Positions 16,101-24,798 of a DNA stretch of 64,000 nucleotides are shown here, piece by piece; the stretch's first letter is position 1, and every line of letters starts with the position of its first letter. Source of the stretch: Acidobacteriota bacterium (GTDB lineage: Bacteria; Acidobacteriota; Terriglobia; Acidiferrales; UBA7541); contig JABCZD010000006.1 of assembly GCA_013289855.1 (NCBI GenBank), positions 186,001 to 250,000 on the forward strand, written 5' to 3'. The position numbers and the translations under genes were made by a program. The notes beneath the pieces were generated by a model. It was not told the DNA's origin. It made no database searches and saw nothing but the letters and a program-made list of their open reading frames with translations.

Positions 16101-17321
16101 TCATGAAAGAATTCCCACGATCGAGGCGGACATCAAGTTAGCCATCGTTCCCGCCAGCATGGCGCGAATGCCAAATCTCGCGAGTTGCTGGCGCTGCTCT
16201 GGGGCCAACGCGCCGATCCCACCAATCTGAATCCCAATGGAACTGAAATTCGCAAAGCCGCACAACGCAAACGTTGCGATCGTGAAGCTGCGAGGGTCCA
16301 GCGCGCCTTTCATAGTTCCGAGCTGCGCGAACGCCACAAATTCATTCAGCACCATGCGCGTGCCCAGCAGGTTTCCGATTTGCGCGGCATCGTGCCAGGG
16401 AATGCCGATCAGCCAGGCCACCGGGGCGAAAATCCAGCCAAGAACCTCCTGCAGATTGTAAGGAAACCAGCCGACATGTATGTGAATCCAGCCCATCACG
16501 GCGTTGAGCAACGCCAGCAGCGCCAGAAAAACGATCAGCATGGCGCCAACATTCAACGCCAAATGCAAACCGTCCACCGTGCCGCGGGCAATCGCGCCCA
16601 GAACGTTGGCCTCCTTTTCCGAGGGTGGCATCTCGACGCGGCCCGCGGTCAGCGGATGCTCGGTCTCCGGCACCAGCATCTTGGCCATCAACAGCGTGCC
16701 GGGCGCGGTCATGATCACCGCGGTCAGCAGATTCTTGGCATCGGCGCCGCCTACGCGGATGTAACCGGCCATCATGCCTCCGGAAATGTGCGCCATGCCG
16801 CTGGTCATCACGGTCATGAGTTCGGACTTGGTCAGCTTCGGCAAAAATGGCCGTATTGTCAGCGGCGCTTCCGTCTGCCCCATGAAGATGCTCGCCGCGA
16901 TGTTCAGCGACTCCGCTCCGCTGGCCCCCATAATTTTCGTCATCACCCACGCCGCGCCGCGGATGATCAGCTGCATGATGCCAAAGTGATAGAGCACCGC
17001 GAAAAACGCCGCGATGAAAATGATCGTCGGCAGCACTTGAAAGGCAAAGCTAAACCCCAGGTTGGAATCGGCCTTGCCAATTTCTCCGAACAAAAATGCG
17101 GAGCCCACATAGGAAAAGTCCAAAAGTTTCTTGGCGCCGGCGCCCAACGTGGCGAAAAGCCGCTGACCAGCCGGCACGCGCAGCACAAACAGACCAAGCG
17201 CAAATTGTAGCCCGAGTCCCCAGGCTACCGTCTTCAGCTTTATCGCCCGACGATCCGTTGAGAACACGTACGCGCCCGCAAGAATTACGGCAATGCCGAG
17301 CACGCCGACGTATCGTCCCAT
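16101..17321 (-). CDS. nupC: Concentrative nucleoside transporter NupC/CNT
   Basis: The 406-residue integral membrane protein has the CNT family layout: N-terminal helices, the gate region with GAEITAPLTIRPFL-like text (here MGQTEAPLTIRPFL), GTVDGLHLALNVGAML and the C-terminal NEFVAFAQL and CGFANFSSIGIQIGG segments. CNT carriers import nucleosides with H+ or Na+. The ATG follows AAGGAGAAC. It sits between deoA and punA, matching a role in feeding nucleosides to these phosphorylases. Confidence 0.94.
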   Translation of the reverse strand: MGRYVGVLGIAVILAGAYVFSTDRRAIKLKTVAWGLGLQFALGLFVLRVPAGQRLFATLGAGAKKLLDFSYVGSAFLFGEIGKADSNLGFSFAFQVLPTIIFIAAFFAVLYHFGIMQLIIRGAAWVMTKIMGASGAESLNIAASIFMGQTEAPLTIRPFLPKLTKSELMTVMTSGMAHISGGMMAGYIRVGGADAKNLLTAVIMTAPGTLLMAKMLVPETEHPLTAGRVEMPPSEKEANVLGAIARGTVDGLHLALNVGAMLIVFLALLALLNAVMGWIHIHVGWFPYNLQEVLGWIFAPVAWLIGIPWHDAAQIGNLLGTRMVLNEFVAFAQLGTMKGALDPRSFTIATFALCGFANFSSIGIQIGGIGALAPEQRQQLARFGIRAMLAGTMANLMSASIVGILS

Positions 17322-17347
17322 TAGTTCTCCTTTTGCTTGGCAACCGC

Positions 17348-18703
17348 TCAGCGCGTGCGACGGCGACGCGGTGATGGCGCGTCCCGAGCTTTATCTTTAA
17401 GAATAGTCTGATAGATCAATGGATTTTTTACCTTCGGCGGCGCGCCAGAGATTTCGTAGCTCTCGCTAATCATCTCTCGCGCCTCGGCCAGCTTGGCATC
17501 GGAATTGTAATGGATTGTCGCCAGCGGCTGGCCTTTTTTGACGCGCTCCCCGATGCGCGCGTGAAATTCCAGCCCCACACCGTGGTCGATACGATCTTCT
17601 TTCCTTTCGCGCCCGCCGCCAAGAATAGCCAGCGCGATGCCCAGGTTTTCGCAATTCGTGGCGGTGATGTACCCGCCTCTCGGACTTGGCACCTCCACCC
17701 GCGATAGCGCCTGCGGCAATCGCCGCGGCTCTTCGACTACGCGCGGATCGCCGCCTTGCAACTCAATGGCTTGGCGAAATTTTGCTTTGGCTTTACCGCT
17801 GGCAATTATCTCCGCCGCGAGCCGGCGCCCGGACGCCAGGCTGGCAGTCTTCTGACCGTAGAAGAACATCCACGCCGAAAGTTCAATGCTAAGTTCCCGC
17901 AAGTCGGCAGGTCCGCCGCCACTCAATACTTCCACGCACTCCACGATTTCGTTGCTGTGTCCCGCCACGCGCCCCAGCGGCTGATTCATATCGGTGATCA
18001 GCGCCACCACTTTCTTCCCCACGCTCTGGCCGATCCCCACCATAGTCTGCGCCAGCGCCACAGCGTCTTTCTTGCTCTTCATGAACGCGCCGGACCCGGT
18101 TTTGACATCCAGCACCAGCACATCAATACCTTCCGCCAGCTTCTTGCTCATGATCGACGCGCAAATCAGTCCAATACTCTCCACCGTCGAAGTCGCGTCG
18201 CGCAACGCATAGATTTTCTTGTCTGCCGGAGCGATTTCCGCGGTCTGCCCGATCAGCCCCATTCCGCATGCACTCAGCACGTGGCGAAATTCTTTCAACG
18301 TAAGCGCAGTGTTGAATCCCGGAATAGCTTCCAGCTTGTCGAGTGTTCCGCCGGTGTGTCCCAGGCCGCGCCCGCTGATCATCGGCACGGTCAGTCCGCC
18401 GGCCGCCACAATAGGCGCAAGAATCAGCGAAGTTTTGTCCCCCACTCCGCCGGTCGAATGCTTATCGACTTTCTTTCCGGGAATTGCCGAATGATCCAGA
18501 ATCTCGCCGGAATGCAGCATGGCCTCGGTGAGAAACGTCAGCTCCGCGCGGTTCAGTCCGCGCAGCCACGCCGCCATCAGCCACGCCGCCATCTGATAAT
18601 CGGGAATTTCACCCCGCGTGAAGGAGGCGATCAGGAAATCAATTTCGGGCCGGGTATGTTCACCGGAGTCACGCTTTTTGCGGATCAGGTCTACGGCACG
18701 CAT
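17348..18703 (-). CDS. deoA: Thymidine/pyrimidine-nucleoside phosphorylase
   Basis: The 451-residue product starts MRAVDLIRKKRDSGEHT, as in family members, and carries the glycosyltransferase family 3 signature around DKHSTGGVGDKTSL (phosphate site), SGRGLGHTGGTLDKLE and DVKTGSGAFMKS. It releases thymine or uracil plus (deoxy)ribose-1-phosphate. Whether it is thymidine-specific DeoA or the broader Pdp is not decided by sequence; the 451-residue length fits both. An in-frame ATG at 18736 adds 11 residues without homolog support. It is the promoter-proximal gene of the four-gene salvage operon. Confidence 0.93.
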   Translation of the reverse strand: MRAVDLIRKKRDSGEHTRPEIDFLIASFTRGEIPDYQMAAWLMAAWLRGLNRAELTFLTEAMLHSGEILDHSAIPGKKVDKHSTGGVGDKTSLILAPIVAAGGLTVPMISGRGLGHTGGTLDKLEAIPGFNTALTLKEFRHVLSACGMGLIGQTAEIAPADKKIYALRDATSTVESIGLICASIMSKKLAEGIDVLVLDVKTGSGAFMKSKKDAVALAQTMVGIGQSVGKKVVALITDMNQPLGRVAGHSNEIVECVEVLSGGGPADLRELSIELSAWMFFYGQKTASLASGRRLAAEIIASGKAKAKFRQAIELQGGDPRVVEEPRRLPQALSRVEVPSPRGGYITATNCENLGIALAILGGGRERKEDRIDHGVGLEFHARIGERVKKGQPLATIHYNSDAKLAEAREMISESYEISGAPPKVKNPLIYQTILKDKARDAPSPRRRRTR

Positions 18704-18821
18704 TTTTTGAAGAACAGCGAAGCGGGAGCGTAGCATCCGCGCGAGTTCGCGTCAACGCGTCGCGCCGCAACGAGCAATTGCGCCAACCAAACAGCCATTT
18801 GCGATGCGCAGAATTTGCGAA

Positions 18822-19325
18822 TTATAGCGGTTGCTCGACGTTGGGAGGCAGCGCGGTGTGCTGTGCGGAAATAACGTGCCATCCGCGCGGCGTGTTCACG
18901 TACACGTGCGTGACGCGCAGCTGGCTGTTAAAACGCTGCCCGCGAAACGTGCCCCGCGTCGTCCATAAACACGTAGCCACCGCCAAATCCTGATAGATAC
19001 GTACTTTTATGTCGTTGGCGATGAACACTTGATACTTTACGTCGCTGGATTGCACCACGGCGATCAATGCGGCGCGATCCACCGGCTGGCCATGCGAAAG
19101 CGTCCCCAGAAAGTCGTCGCTGTACACGCGGTGAAAAAACGTCCCGTTGTTCAACAAAAACGCCCGCGCCGTCTCGCCTTCCATATTCACCAGTTCCTCC
19201 CGCTCCATCTCGGGATTTACCGGAGCATCGTAGCCATTTGCATACGGGTCGTGATACGGATTCTGCGCGTAGACACACCACGACAGCACCAGGGCAAAAG
19301 CCAATAGCGCGGCAAATCGGGACAT
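18822..19325 (-). CDS. Exported NTF2/SnoaL-like (DUF4440-type) protein
   Basis: The 167-residue product has a signal peptide (about 1-20, ending VYAQ) and a cone-shaped NTF2-like domain of the DUF4440 kind: EREELVNMEGETARAFLL at the start, VYSDDFLGTLSHGQPVDRAAL in the middle and GWHVISAQHTAL at the end. Such proteins are often small-molecule binders or isomerase-like; no function can be assigned. It is transcribed toward deoA and may or may not be part of that operon (119 bases apart). Confidence 0.8.
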   Translation of the reverse strand: MSRFAALLAFALVLSWCVYAQNPYHDPYANGYDAPVNPEMEREELVNMEGETARAFLLNNGTFFHRVYSDDFLGTLSHGQPVDRAALIAVVQSSDVKYQVFIANDIKVRIYQDLAVATCLWTTRGTFRGQRFNSQLRVTHVYVNTPRGWHVISAQHTALPPNVEQPL

Positions 19326-19555
19326 TCCAGCACCGCTCCTTTATGAAGGGTAAGGCTACCGGCAGCAATCCTGTGGCGGATAGCACCTGCTATTTATGAT
19401 ACGAGGGAAGCGGAACGCGGAACAATCCCGCTTGTTCTTTTGAACACCGGCTGTGCACGGTTGACTACAGACTGTTTCGACACCCCACCCCGGCACTTCG
19501 TCCCGAGATGTCGTCCAGTCACCTAACCCACACAATCAACAAACTCGCGCACCGC

Positions 19556-21169
19556 CTAGAAAAAATATAGGACATCGCCGGCGACGGTGAACTGATTCTT
19601 CTTCGTGCCGTTGTCGTATGCCGGAGCATCATAGGCACGCTCGAAGCGCACCTCTGGGCGAAAGAGCAGGGTGGTACCGATCCAGTGCCCCCACCCTAGC
19701 AGGTGCTCCGAGTAGCGCGTCTTGAAGCCGGTGCGTTGACCCACCAGATCGTCCACAAACTCATTGCGAATCGAAATGTAGTTTTTCCCATCGAGCTGCT
19801 TCTCGACGTAGTTCACCACGGCGTATTCCGGCGCATAGCAGGTTAATTGCGTAGTCAGCTTACAGTGCGCGCCGTTGGCACCGACCTCCAAAAGTGGCGC
19901 AGCACTGGCATTGTCAACGTTGGGAACGTCTTTCTCCCACATATACCAGGCTTCCGTCGCCAGGTGCAACGAAGGATGACTCGCGAATTTGTGGTACCAC
20001 GTCAAATAGAACGAGTTGAGATTGTTGTACGCGTATTTCTGGTCGTTCAGCGCGTTGAGCACCGGATAGATTGCGTCGAGGCCGTTGTTCCACGTGTATT
20101 CGATCCCCAGGTCCAGCGTGGCCTTGGCATCGCGCGTATTCCATGGCGCGGTCTCGCAGCCGGCGGAAAGCCCGGCCTGCAGCAGCCAATGGTCGTCCAG
20201 TTTCAGCGTTCCGTTGATGCCCGTCTGCGTATAGCAATCGACGGTGTAGAGAATCGAGTGACTATACGTGTAGTTGTTCGGAGCTAGCTGCGCCTCGATG
20301 TCCGCGATCGAAATATAGCGTCCGATGCGGATATTTAGGCCATCCGTCACTTGTCCCCAGTACAGGTCCACGTAGGCCATCACCGGGTCGTAGCCATATT
20401 CCAGATTCTTGCCCAGCAGTTGATTGCTGAAATAGCCTTTGGCGGTGGTGAAGCGATAGTCGATGCCGTACAGATTCGTCAGGCGAAATCCCCAATCGAA
20501 ATGATCCGTCTGCACCGTGTCCGGCTGGCGCTCGATATACAAAACCTCTTGATCCGGCTGCACAGAATTAGAAACCTCGGCGTAAGCCTCGGGATAATTG
20601 GTGTACTTGCCCAGTGATTTGTTGTTCGAGGTGCTCACGTTGGCGCCAAAATTCAGCCAGCCATAGATTTGAATGCCGCTCTTCAGCCACCAGTCGCCAT
20701 GCTTGCCGCTCCAGACGGCCTGCATCAGCGGAGAAGATTGCGTCCAAGGCGCGCCAATATCCGGCGCCCCCCCATAGGGCCAATCCGCGAAAGGAAAGGG
20801 TGGATTGGTCACTGGCGTGGGGAACCCGCGCCTGTTGGGCGCGTTGCCGAAGGAAGGCGGGGTGCCGCGCCAGTCATATTTATATGCCTGGAAAAAACGC
20901 TCGAAAAAGTTGCCTTGTAACTGCACCGCCGGCGCCGCCGCCGGGCTCGCTGCAGGATCCTGCGCGTCACCGGAAAGCCCGAGCGCGTCTGGCGTATCCG
21001 GCACTTTGGCATTCGCGGCCGCCGGTGCGTCAGGACCAATGTCTCTTAGTGCTATGACGCACTCGTCGGAAGACGCGGCGGCCGGCGCCGGCATATAGGC
21101 GCCCGCGAATCCGCACCAGCCGGCGAGCGATAACCTTGCAATTTTCCACCATGCCGAGGGGCCGCGCAT
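19556..21169 (-). CDS. OmpL/BBP2-type outer-membrane beta-barrel porin
   Basis: The 537-residue product has a signal peptide (about 1-32, ending PAAASS), a short Ala/Pro-rich linker, then a long beta-rich domain with alternating strands such as GWLNFGANVSTSNNKS, FDWGFRLTNLYGIDYRF and the terminal FTVAGDVLYFF ending in Phe, typical for BamA-assembled barrels. This matches the putative beta-barrel porin-2 family. The ATG at 21169 follows GGGAGGTAAGG; an upstream frame start at 21235 is rejected. It is likely a channel for small solutes; the substrate is unknown. A related porin gene lies just upstream on the same strand. Confidence 0.83.
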   Translation of the reverse strand: MRGPSAWWKIARLSLAGWCGFAGAYMPAPAAASSDECVIALRDIGPDAPAAANAKVPDTPDALGLSGDAQDPAASPAAAPAVQLQGNFFERFFQAYKYDWRGTPPSFGNAPNRRGFPTPVTNPPFPFADWPYGGAPDIGAPWTQSSPLMQAVWSGKHGDWWLKSGIQIYGWLNFGANVSTSNNKSLGKYTNYPEAYAEVSNSVQPDQEVLYIERQPDTVQTDHFDWGFRLTNLYGIDYRFTTAKGYFSNQLLGKNLEYGYDPVMAYVDLYWGQVTDGLNIRIGRYISIADIEAQLAPNNYTYSHSILYTVDCYTQTGINGTLKLDDHWLLQAGLSAGCETAPWNTRDAKATLDLGIEYTWNNGLDAIYPVLNALNDQKYAYNNLNSFYLTWYHKFASHPSLHLATEAWYMWEKDVPNVDNASAAPLLEVGANGAHCKLTTQLTCYAPEYAVVNYVEKQLDGKNYISIRNEFVDDLVGQRTGFKTRYSEHLLGWGHWIGTTLLFRPEVRFERAYDAPAYDNGTKKNQFTVAGDVLYFF

Positions 21170-21385
21170 CCTTACCTCCCAATTCGTTGCTACTACGCTA
21201 ACGAAGGGTCTGTAAGAAACCGCGCAGCGAAACATAAGAAAACGGTAAAGGCGGCCCGCGAAATTTACTTGGTTTCGGGCTACTTTTGCAGTATCGCGTG
21301 CCGCCCACCGCCGGGCGACGCGGCGTCAGCAGTGCGCGCCACGCTGAACTTTTGCTGACGCCTCCGAACTCCGCTTGGAGTTGCT

Positions 21386-23155
21386 CTAGAACTTAACCAG
21401 AATCGACAGATCGATGAAATGTTCGTCCTTGCGCAAGTCCGGAAACCACACGTTGTTCGCGCCGCCACAGGCCAGCTGCGCGCCTGCCAACGTGCTTTGC
21501 CCAGACGTGGCGCCGCTGCTACAGACGAAGTCTTGTGGGCTGTTGTTATTTCCACCGGGGGGCGTAATTCCTCCACGGCCGCTCCAATACGGCACACTGG
21601 CATGCCGATAGTCGTACTCCGCACGGAACGTGATGTATTGCTTCGGCATATAGTCGAACGTGACCGACGAATCCCACGCCTTGAACGGATTCCCAGGATT
21701 CTCCGTGAAGTACGGCGAATTTGTCGCTGCCGTAATGGCCGTCTCTCCGTTGATCGGCGGCAACAGTACCAGGTAACGTCCTGGGTTGTTTATCTGGCCG
21801 CCACCGACAGTCAACCCGAACAGATCGTTGTGGAACCAGAAGCGGTTGTACAGCATGTAACCGACAAAGCTCTGTTTAGGCCCTCCCTTCTTGTCCGTGT
21901 AGCAGCTGACGCCGGCGCCGTATTCGCAACCCAGGTCACCGGTGAACGAAAACGCCATCTTGTCCAGGGTTTTCTCGGGGTTGTCGAAGTATTTCACCTC
22001 GACGCTGTTGTCCGTATGGATGCGCCTGCGGCCAGGGGTGAACAGGTCATCCTCGCCCACACCGTAGTTATTGGAAATAATGTTGATCCAGGGTGCCGGA
22101 GTCCATCTAACCTGTCCTCCTATTCCCGGCGTGTGATTGGCGGAAGCATAAGACTGCCAGCCATTGATGAACCACGGCTCAATTTTCAGATGCGTGGTTG
22201 GAAAAATCTGCACACGCACACCATTGAAGAACCACGGAGTATTCGAGGAAACATAGGAAGGCTGGTAGGCCCAATTGTCGAAGTTGTAGTAGCTGAACAG
22301 GCCGATGTAGGACAAAAAGATTCCCGCGTCCACATTGACACCGTGCAGCACATCGAAGTGGTACCCGCCCCAGGCTTCCGACAGATAACGGTATGCACCG
22401 TCTAGATCCCACTGGCCGTGTCCCGGACTAGGGTCGTTCCGTGGCGTCGTCACTGAATACATGCCTAGCTGGGTCATGAATCTGGCGCGGACGTTGTCAT
22501 AGTGGAAATCGCCGCCGATACCGAGTTGCTCCAGCTGAACTTCGTACGATCGAAACAGCTCACTCGAACCGCCAATGGTGTGATCGGTCGGATGATTGAA
22601 GTCGGCTACATAATTCGTGTCCACTCTGATTTCTGGGGTAAAAAATGGCGTACCCCAATGGATCTCTTTCGTACGGGGATTGCCGTTCAGCCACGTCCAG
22701 TCCCAATCGGAAAACGGCTCCACCTGTTGCGGTTTGTCTGCTTGCGTCGCTACCGTGGCCGCTCCCGCAGCCGCTCCGGCCGCACTTGCGGGAGCTGCCG
22801 ATACCGGCGCAGGGGCGACATTGCCCGCGGCGGCCGGCGGCGCAGCGGCATTGGATACTGCGGGCGCAGCTACTGGACTCGCTACCGGACTCGCCACGGG
22901 GGACGTCGCGGACGTGTTCTTCCCCTCCAGTTCCTCCACGCGCTTTTCCAGCTGCTCGACACGATCAAGTAGTTGGCGTTCGCGCTCCGTCAATCCTGGC
23001 GCCGCCGCGTCGGTTTTCGTCGGCGCATCCGACGCAGCCTTCGCTTTTGCAGCGTTAGTATCATCGCCAAATATCGGAAAAGGCATCACTGCGGAACACA
23101 CCAACGTGGCACCAGCTATGACCAGAATTTTTAATTTACTAACAATTTTACGCAT
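21386..23155 (-). CDS. OmpL/BBP2-type porin with coiled-coil stalk
   Basis: The 589-residue product has a signal peptide (about 1-28), a predicted coiled coil (LTERERQLLDRVEQLEKRVE), an Ala/Pro/Val low-complexity linker and a C-terminal beta-barrel ending ILVKF. The coiled coil may form a periplasmic trimer stalk as in some anchored porins. The strand text (WAYQPSYVSSNTPWFFNGVR, GFRAEYDYRHASV-like) is close to the neighbouring barrel. The ATG at 23155 follows AGGAGA. The pair is probably a tandem duplicate followed by divergence. Confidence 0.83.
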   Translation of the reverse strand: MRKIVSKLKILVIAGATLVCSAVMPFPIFGDDTNAAKAKAASDAPTKTDAAAPGLTERERQLLDRVEQLEKRVEELEGKNTSATSPVASPVASPVAAPAVSNAAAPPAAAGNVAPAPVSAAPASAAGAAAGAATVATQADKPQQVEPFSDWDWTWLNGNPRTKEIHWGTPFFTPEIRVDTNYVADFNHPTDHTIGGSSELFRSYEVQLEQLGIGGDFHYDNVRARFMTQLGMYSVTTPRNDPSPGHGQWDLDGAYRYLSEAWGGYHFDVLHGVNVDAGIFLSYIGLFSYYNFDNWAYQPSYVSSNTPWFFNGVRVQIFPTTHLKIEPWFINGWQSYASANHTPGIGGQVRWTPAPWINIISNNYGVGEDDLFTPGRRRIHTDNSVEVKYFDNPEKTLDKMAFSFTGDLGCEYGAGVSCYTDKKGGPKQSFVGYMLYNRFWFHNDLFGLTVGGGQINNPGRYLVLLPPINGETAITAATNSPYFTENPGNPFKAWDSSVTFDYMPKQYITFRAEYDYRHASVPYWSGRGGITPPGGNNNSPQDFVCSSGATSGQSTLAGAQLACGGANNVWFPDLRKDEHFIDLSILVKF

Positions 23156-23670
23156 CTCAGTTCTCCTGAACAGCACCGGCAACGGAGGTATTCCGGGGTA
23201 CGTAAGGCTGCGCAATGTCGACGCGCAAGTCGCTACGCAACGCCAAAACCGAGGCGCGGAAGGATCGTTCGTTGCCTACACATGCTAGCGACGGGGTGCT
23301 AAGGAAATCGTAAGACGGGTATAAGGTCGGTATTAGCGTTGCCGTCGCCAACGTTGCCATCTCTCACGGAAGACGCTGCGGCCAGGTCTCTCCGCGTAGA
23401 TATAGACTGCACCGCGCCCGCCGAAGATGCATTTAATTGAATCTGTCGCAAGTGATTGAAGACAGAAGAGTTTTTCATCTGTGAGAACGTTATTCCCTGA
23501 GATGCCTGTGACGTGATCGACGCTTCTGTCGACCTGTCCCACATCACCACTCCGCGGAAAAAGTTGGGGTATAGAGGGTCGGAGCTCTATGGAATCGGGG
23601 CTTTGGCCCTGTGAGTCGGCGCTCTGTTTTTGCGGTCGGGGCTTTGGTTTGCTCGTGGGGCGTTTGTGGG

Positions 23671-23690
23671 TCGGAGCTTTTTAGCTCCGA
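23671..23690. repeat. CT-TTTT-AG hairpin element
   Basis: TCGGAGCT-TTTT-AGCTCCGA is a perfect hairpin preceded by GTGGG. It is the minus-strand orientation of the same element seen at 35658-35678. Confidence 0.75.
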
Positions 23691-23693
23691 CAT

Positions 23694-23728
23694 CAGGCGC
23701 TAGGCTATTTGAGGTGCTTTAGCGCCTG
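23694..23728. repeat. Long-loop inverted repeat
   Basis: CAGGCGCT (23694-23701) and AGCGCCTG (23721-23728) are perfect 8-base arms around a 19-base loop, directly after the hairpin at 23671-23690 and just beyond the 3' end of the inositol phosphatase gene. Confidence 0.6.
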
Positions 23729-23759
23729 CAGTGCACTACGAATTCTTTCTGGTTTCCCG

Positions 23760-24602
23760 TTAGCGCGGCAGCGTGGGCCCGGGATACAGCACCGCGATCT
23801 CGTCGGCCACGCTGCGCATCTCTTCATGAATAAGCTTGTTGGTGGCGAGAATCACCGGACCGCCAAGTTCATACGGCCGGCCAGCGAAATCGCTCACCTG
23901 TCCGCCTGCTTCCTGCACCAGTAGCACACCCGCGGCGGTGTCCCATTTCTTCAGCCCAAACTCCCAGAAGCCATCAAATCGCCCGCACGCCACATTCGCC
24001 AGGTCTAGCGCGGCGGAGCCGTCGCGCCGGACGCCGTGCGAACGCATGGTGAAATCCGAATAATAGTGAATATTGGGGCTGGCGAAGCGCTCGTGCACGG
24101 GAAAGCCGGTGCATAGCAGGCTGGTCGCCAGCGTGGCGTTGTGCGATACCTGAATTTTTGCGCCGTTCAACGTTGCGCCTGCGCCACGCGCCGCGGCGAA
24201 AAGCTCTTCGTGCATCGGATCGTAAACTACACCGCAGAGAATCGTGTCTCGCGGCGCTTCCGCAGCGTCAAGAGCATAGGAGTTCTGTTGCGCCAGGGCT
24301 ATGGACACGCAGAAGCACGGATAACCATGTGCGAAATTCGTTGTGCCGTCCAACGGATCGACGTGCCAGCAAAATTCGGAGGCGGATTCGTGACCCGTGC
24401 CTTCTTCGGCAGCAATGGAATGCGTGGGAAAGTATTTCGTGAGCCGCTCCACGATCAGCTTCTCGGAACGTTTGTCCGCCTGCGTGACGATGTCCACTTC
24501 CCTCTTATAGGAAATCTGAGCAGGGTGCTTCGCTTCTTCGCGTAGGATCGCTCCAGCCTCTCGCGCAATCTCCATGGCCACTGCAAGATAGTTGTCAGTC
24601 AT
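23760..24602 (-). CDS. suhB: Inositol-1-monophosphatase family protein
   Basis: The 280-residue product carries the IMPase motifs: metal-binding EEGTG, HVDPLDGTTNFAHGYP (the WDPxDGTxN equivalent) and KKWDTAAGVLLVQEAGG. These Mg-dependent enzymes hydrolyse inositol-1-phosphate and related sugar or nucleotide phosphates; SuhB also has RNA-polymerase-associated roles in E. coli. The start ATG at 24602 matches the usual N-terminus; an earlier in-frame start at 24623 adds seven residues. It is a stand-alone cytoplasmic enzyme. The symbol is assigned by family, and substrate preference is open. Confidence 0.88.
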   Translation of the reverse strand: MTDNYLAVAMEIAREAGAILREEAKHPAQISYKREVDIVTQADKRSEKLIVERLTKYFPTHSIAAEEGTGHESASEFCWHVDPLDGTTNFAHGYPCFCVSIALAQQNSYALDAAEAPRDTILCGVVYDPMHEELFAAARGAGATLNGAKIQVSHNATLATSLLCTGFPVHERFASPNIHYYSDFTMRSHGVRRDGSAALDLANVACGRFDGFWEFGLKKWDTAAGVLLVQEAGGQVSDFAGRPYELGGPVILATNKLIHEEMRSVADEIAVLYPGPTLPR

Positions 24603-24798
24603 CGGATTCTGTGGCGTCCGCAATGTAATTGTCGGCCATGCGCCGAATGCAATCTTCTCTGCGTCTCTGCGTTATCCTTGGCTTTCGTTTGCGCCAAAAT
24701 CGAATGCTCGATTTTGTGGCACAGTCAATCATGGCTATGCGCTTCGCCGCTCAGCGTGCGCAGCCGCAAAACGCCGCGCTCGAAAGTATACGTCAGGA

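Larger units (their letters stand above)
23156..23759. other. Long intergenic region with palindrome remnants
   Basis: No recognised gene. The left part should hold the promoter of the porin gene at 23155. A minus-strand frame at 23299-23550 (83 residues, with GGAG upstream) is a weak candidate for a small protein. From about 23560 to 23730 there are several degenerate copies of the TCGGAGCT/TCGGGGCT hairpin family plus two intact hairpins listed separately. Confidence 0.5.

Noticed and set aside
16185-17210. Long plus-strand frame antisense to nupC
   Set aside because: It is the complement of a well-supported transporter gene and its translation is Arg/Gln/His-rich without domains.
23299-23550. 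83-residue minus-strand frame upstream of a porin gene
   Set aside because: It has a weak GGAG site but no recognisable domain; evidence is too thin to call a gene.
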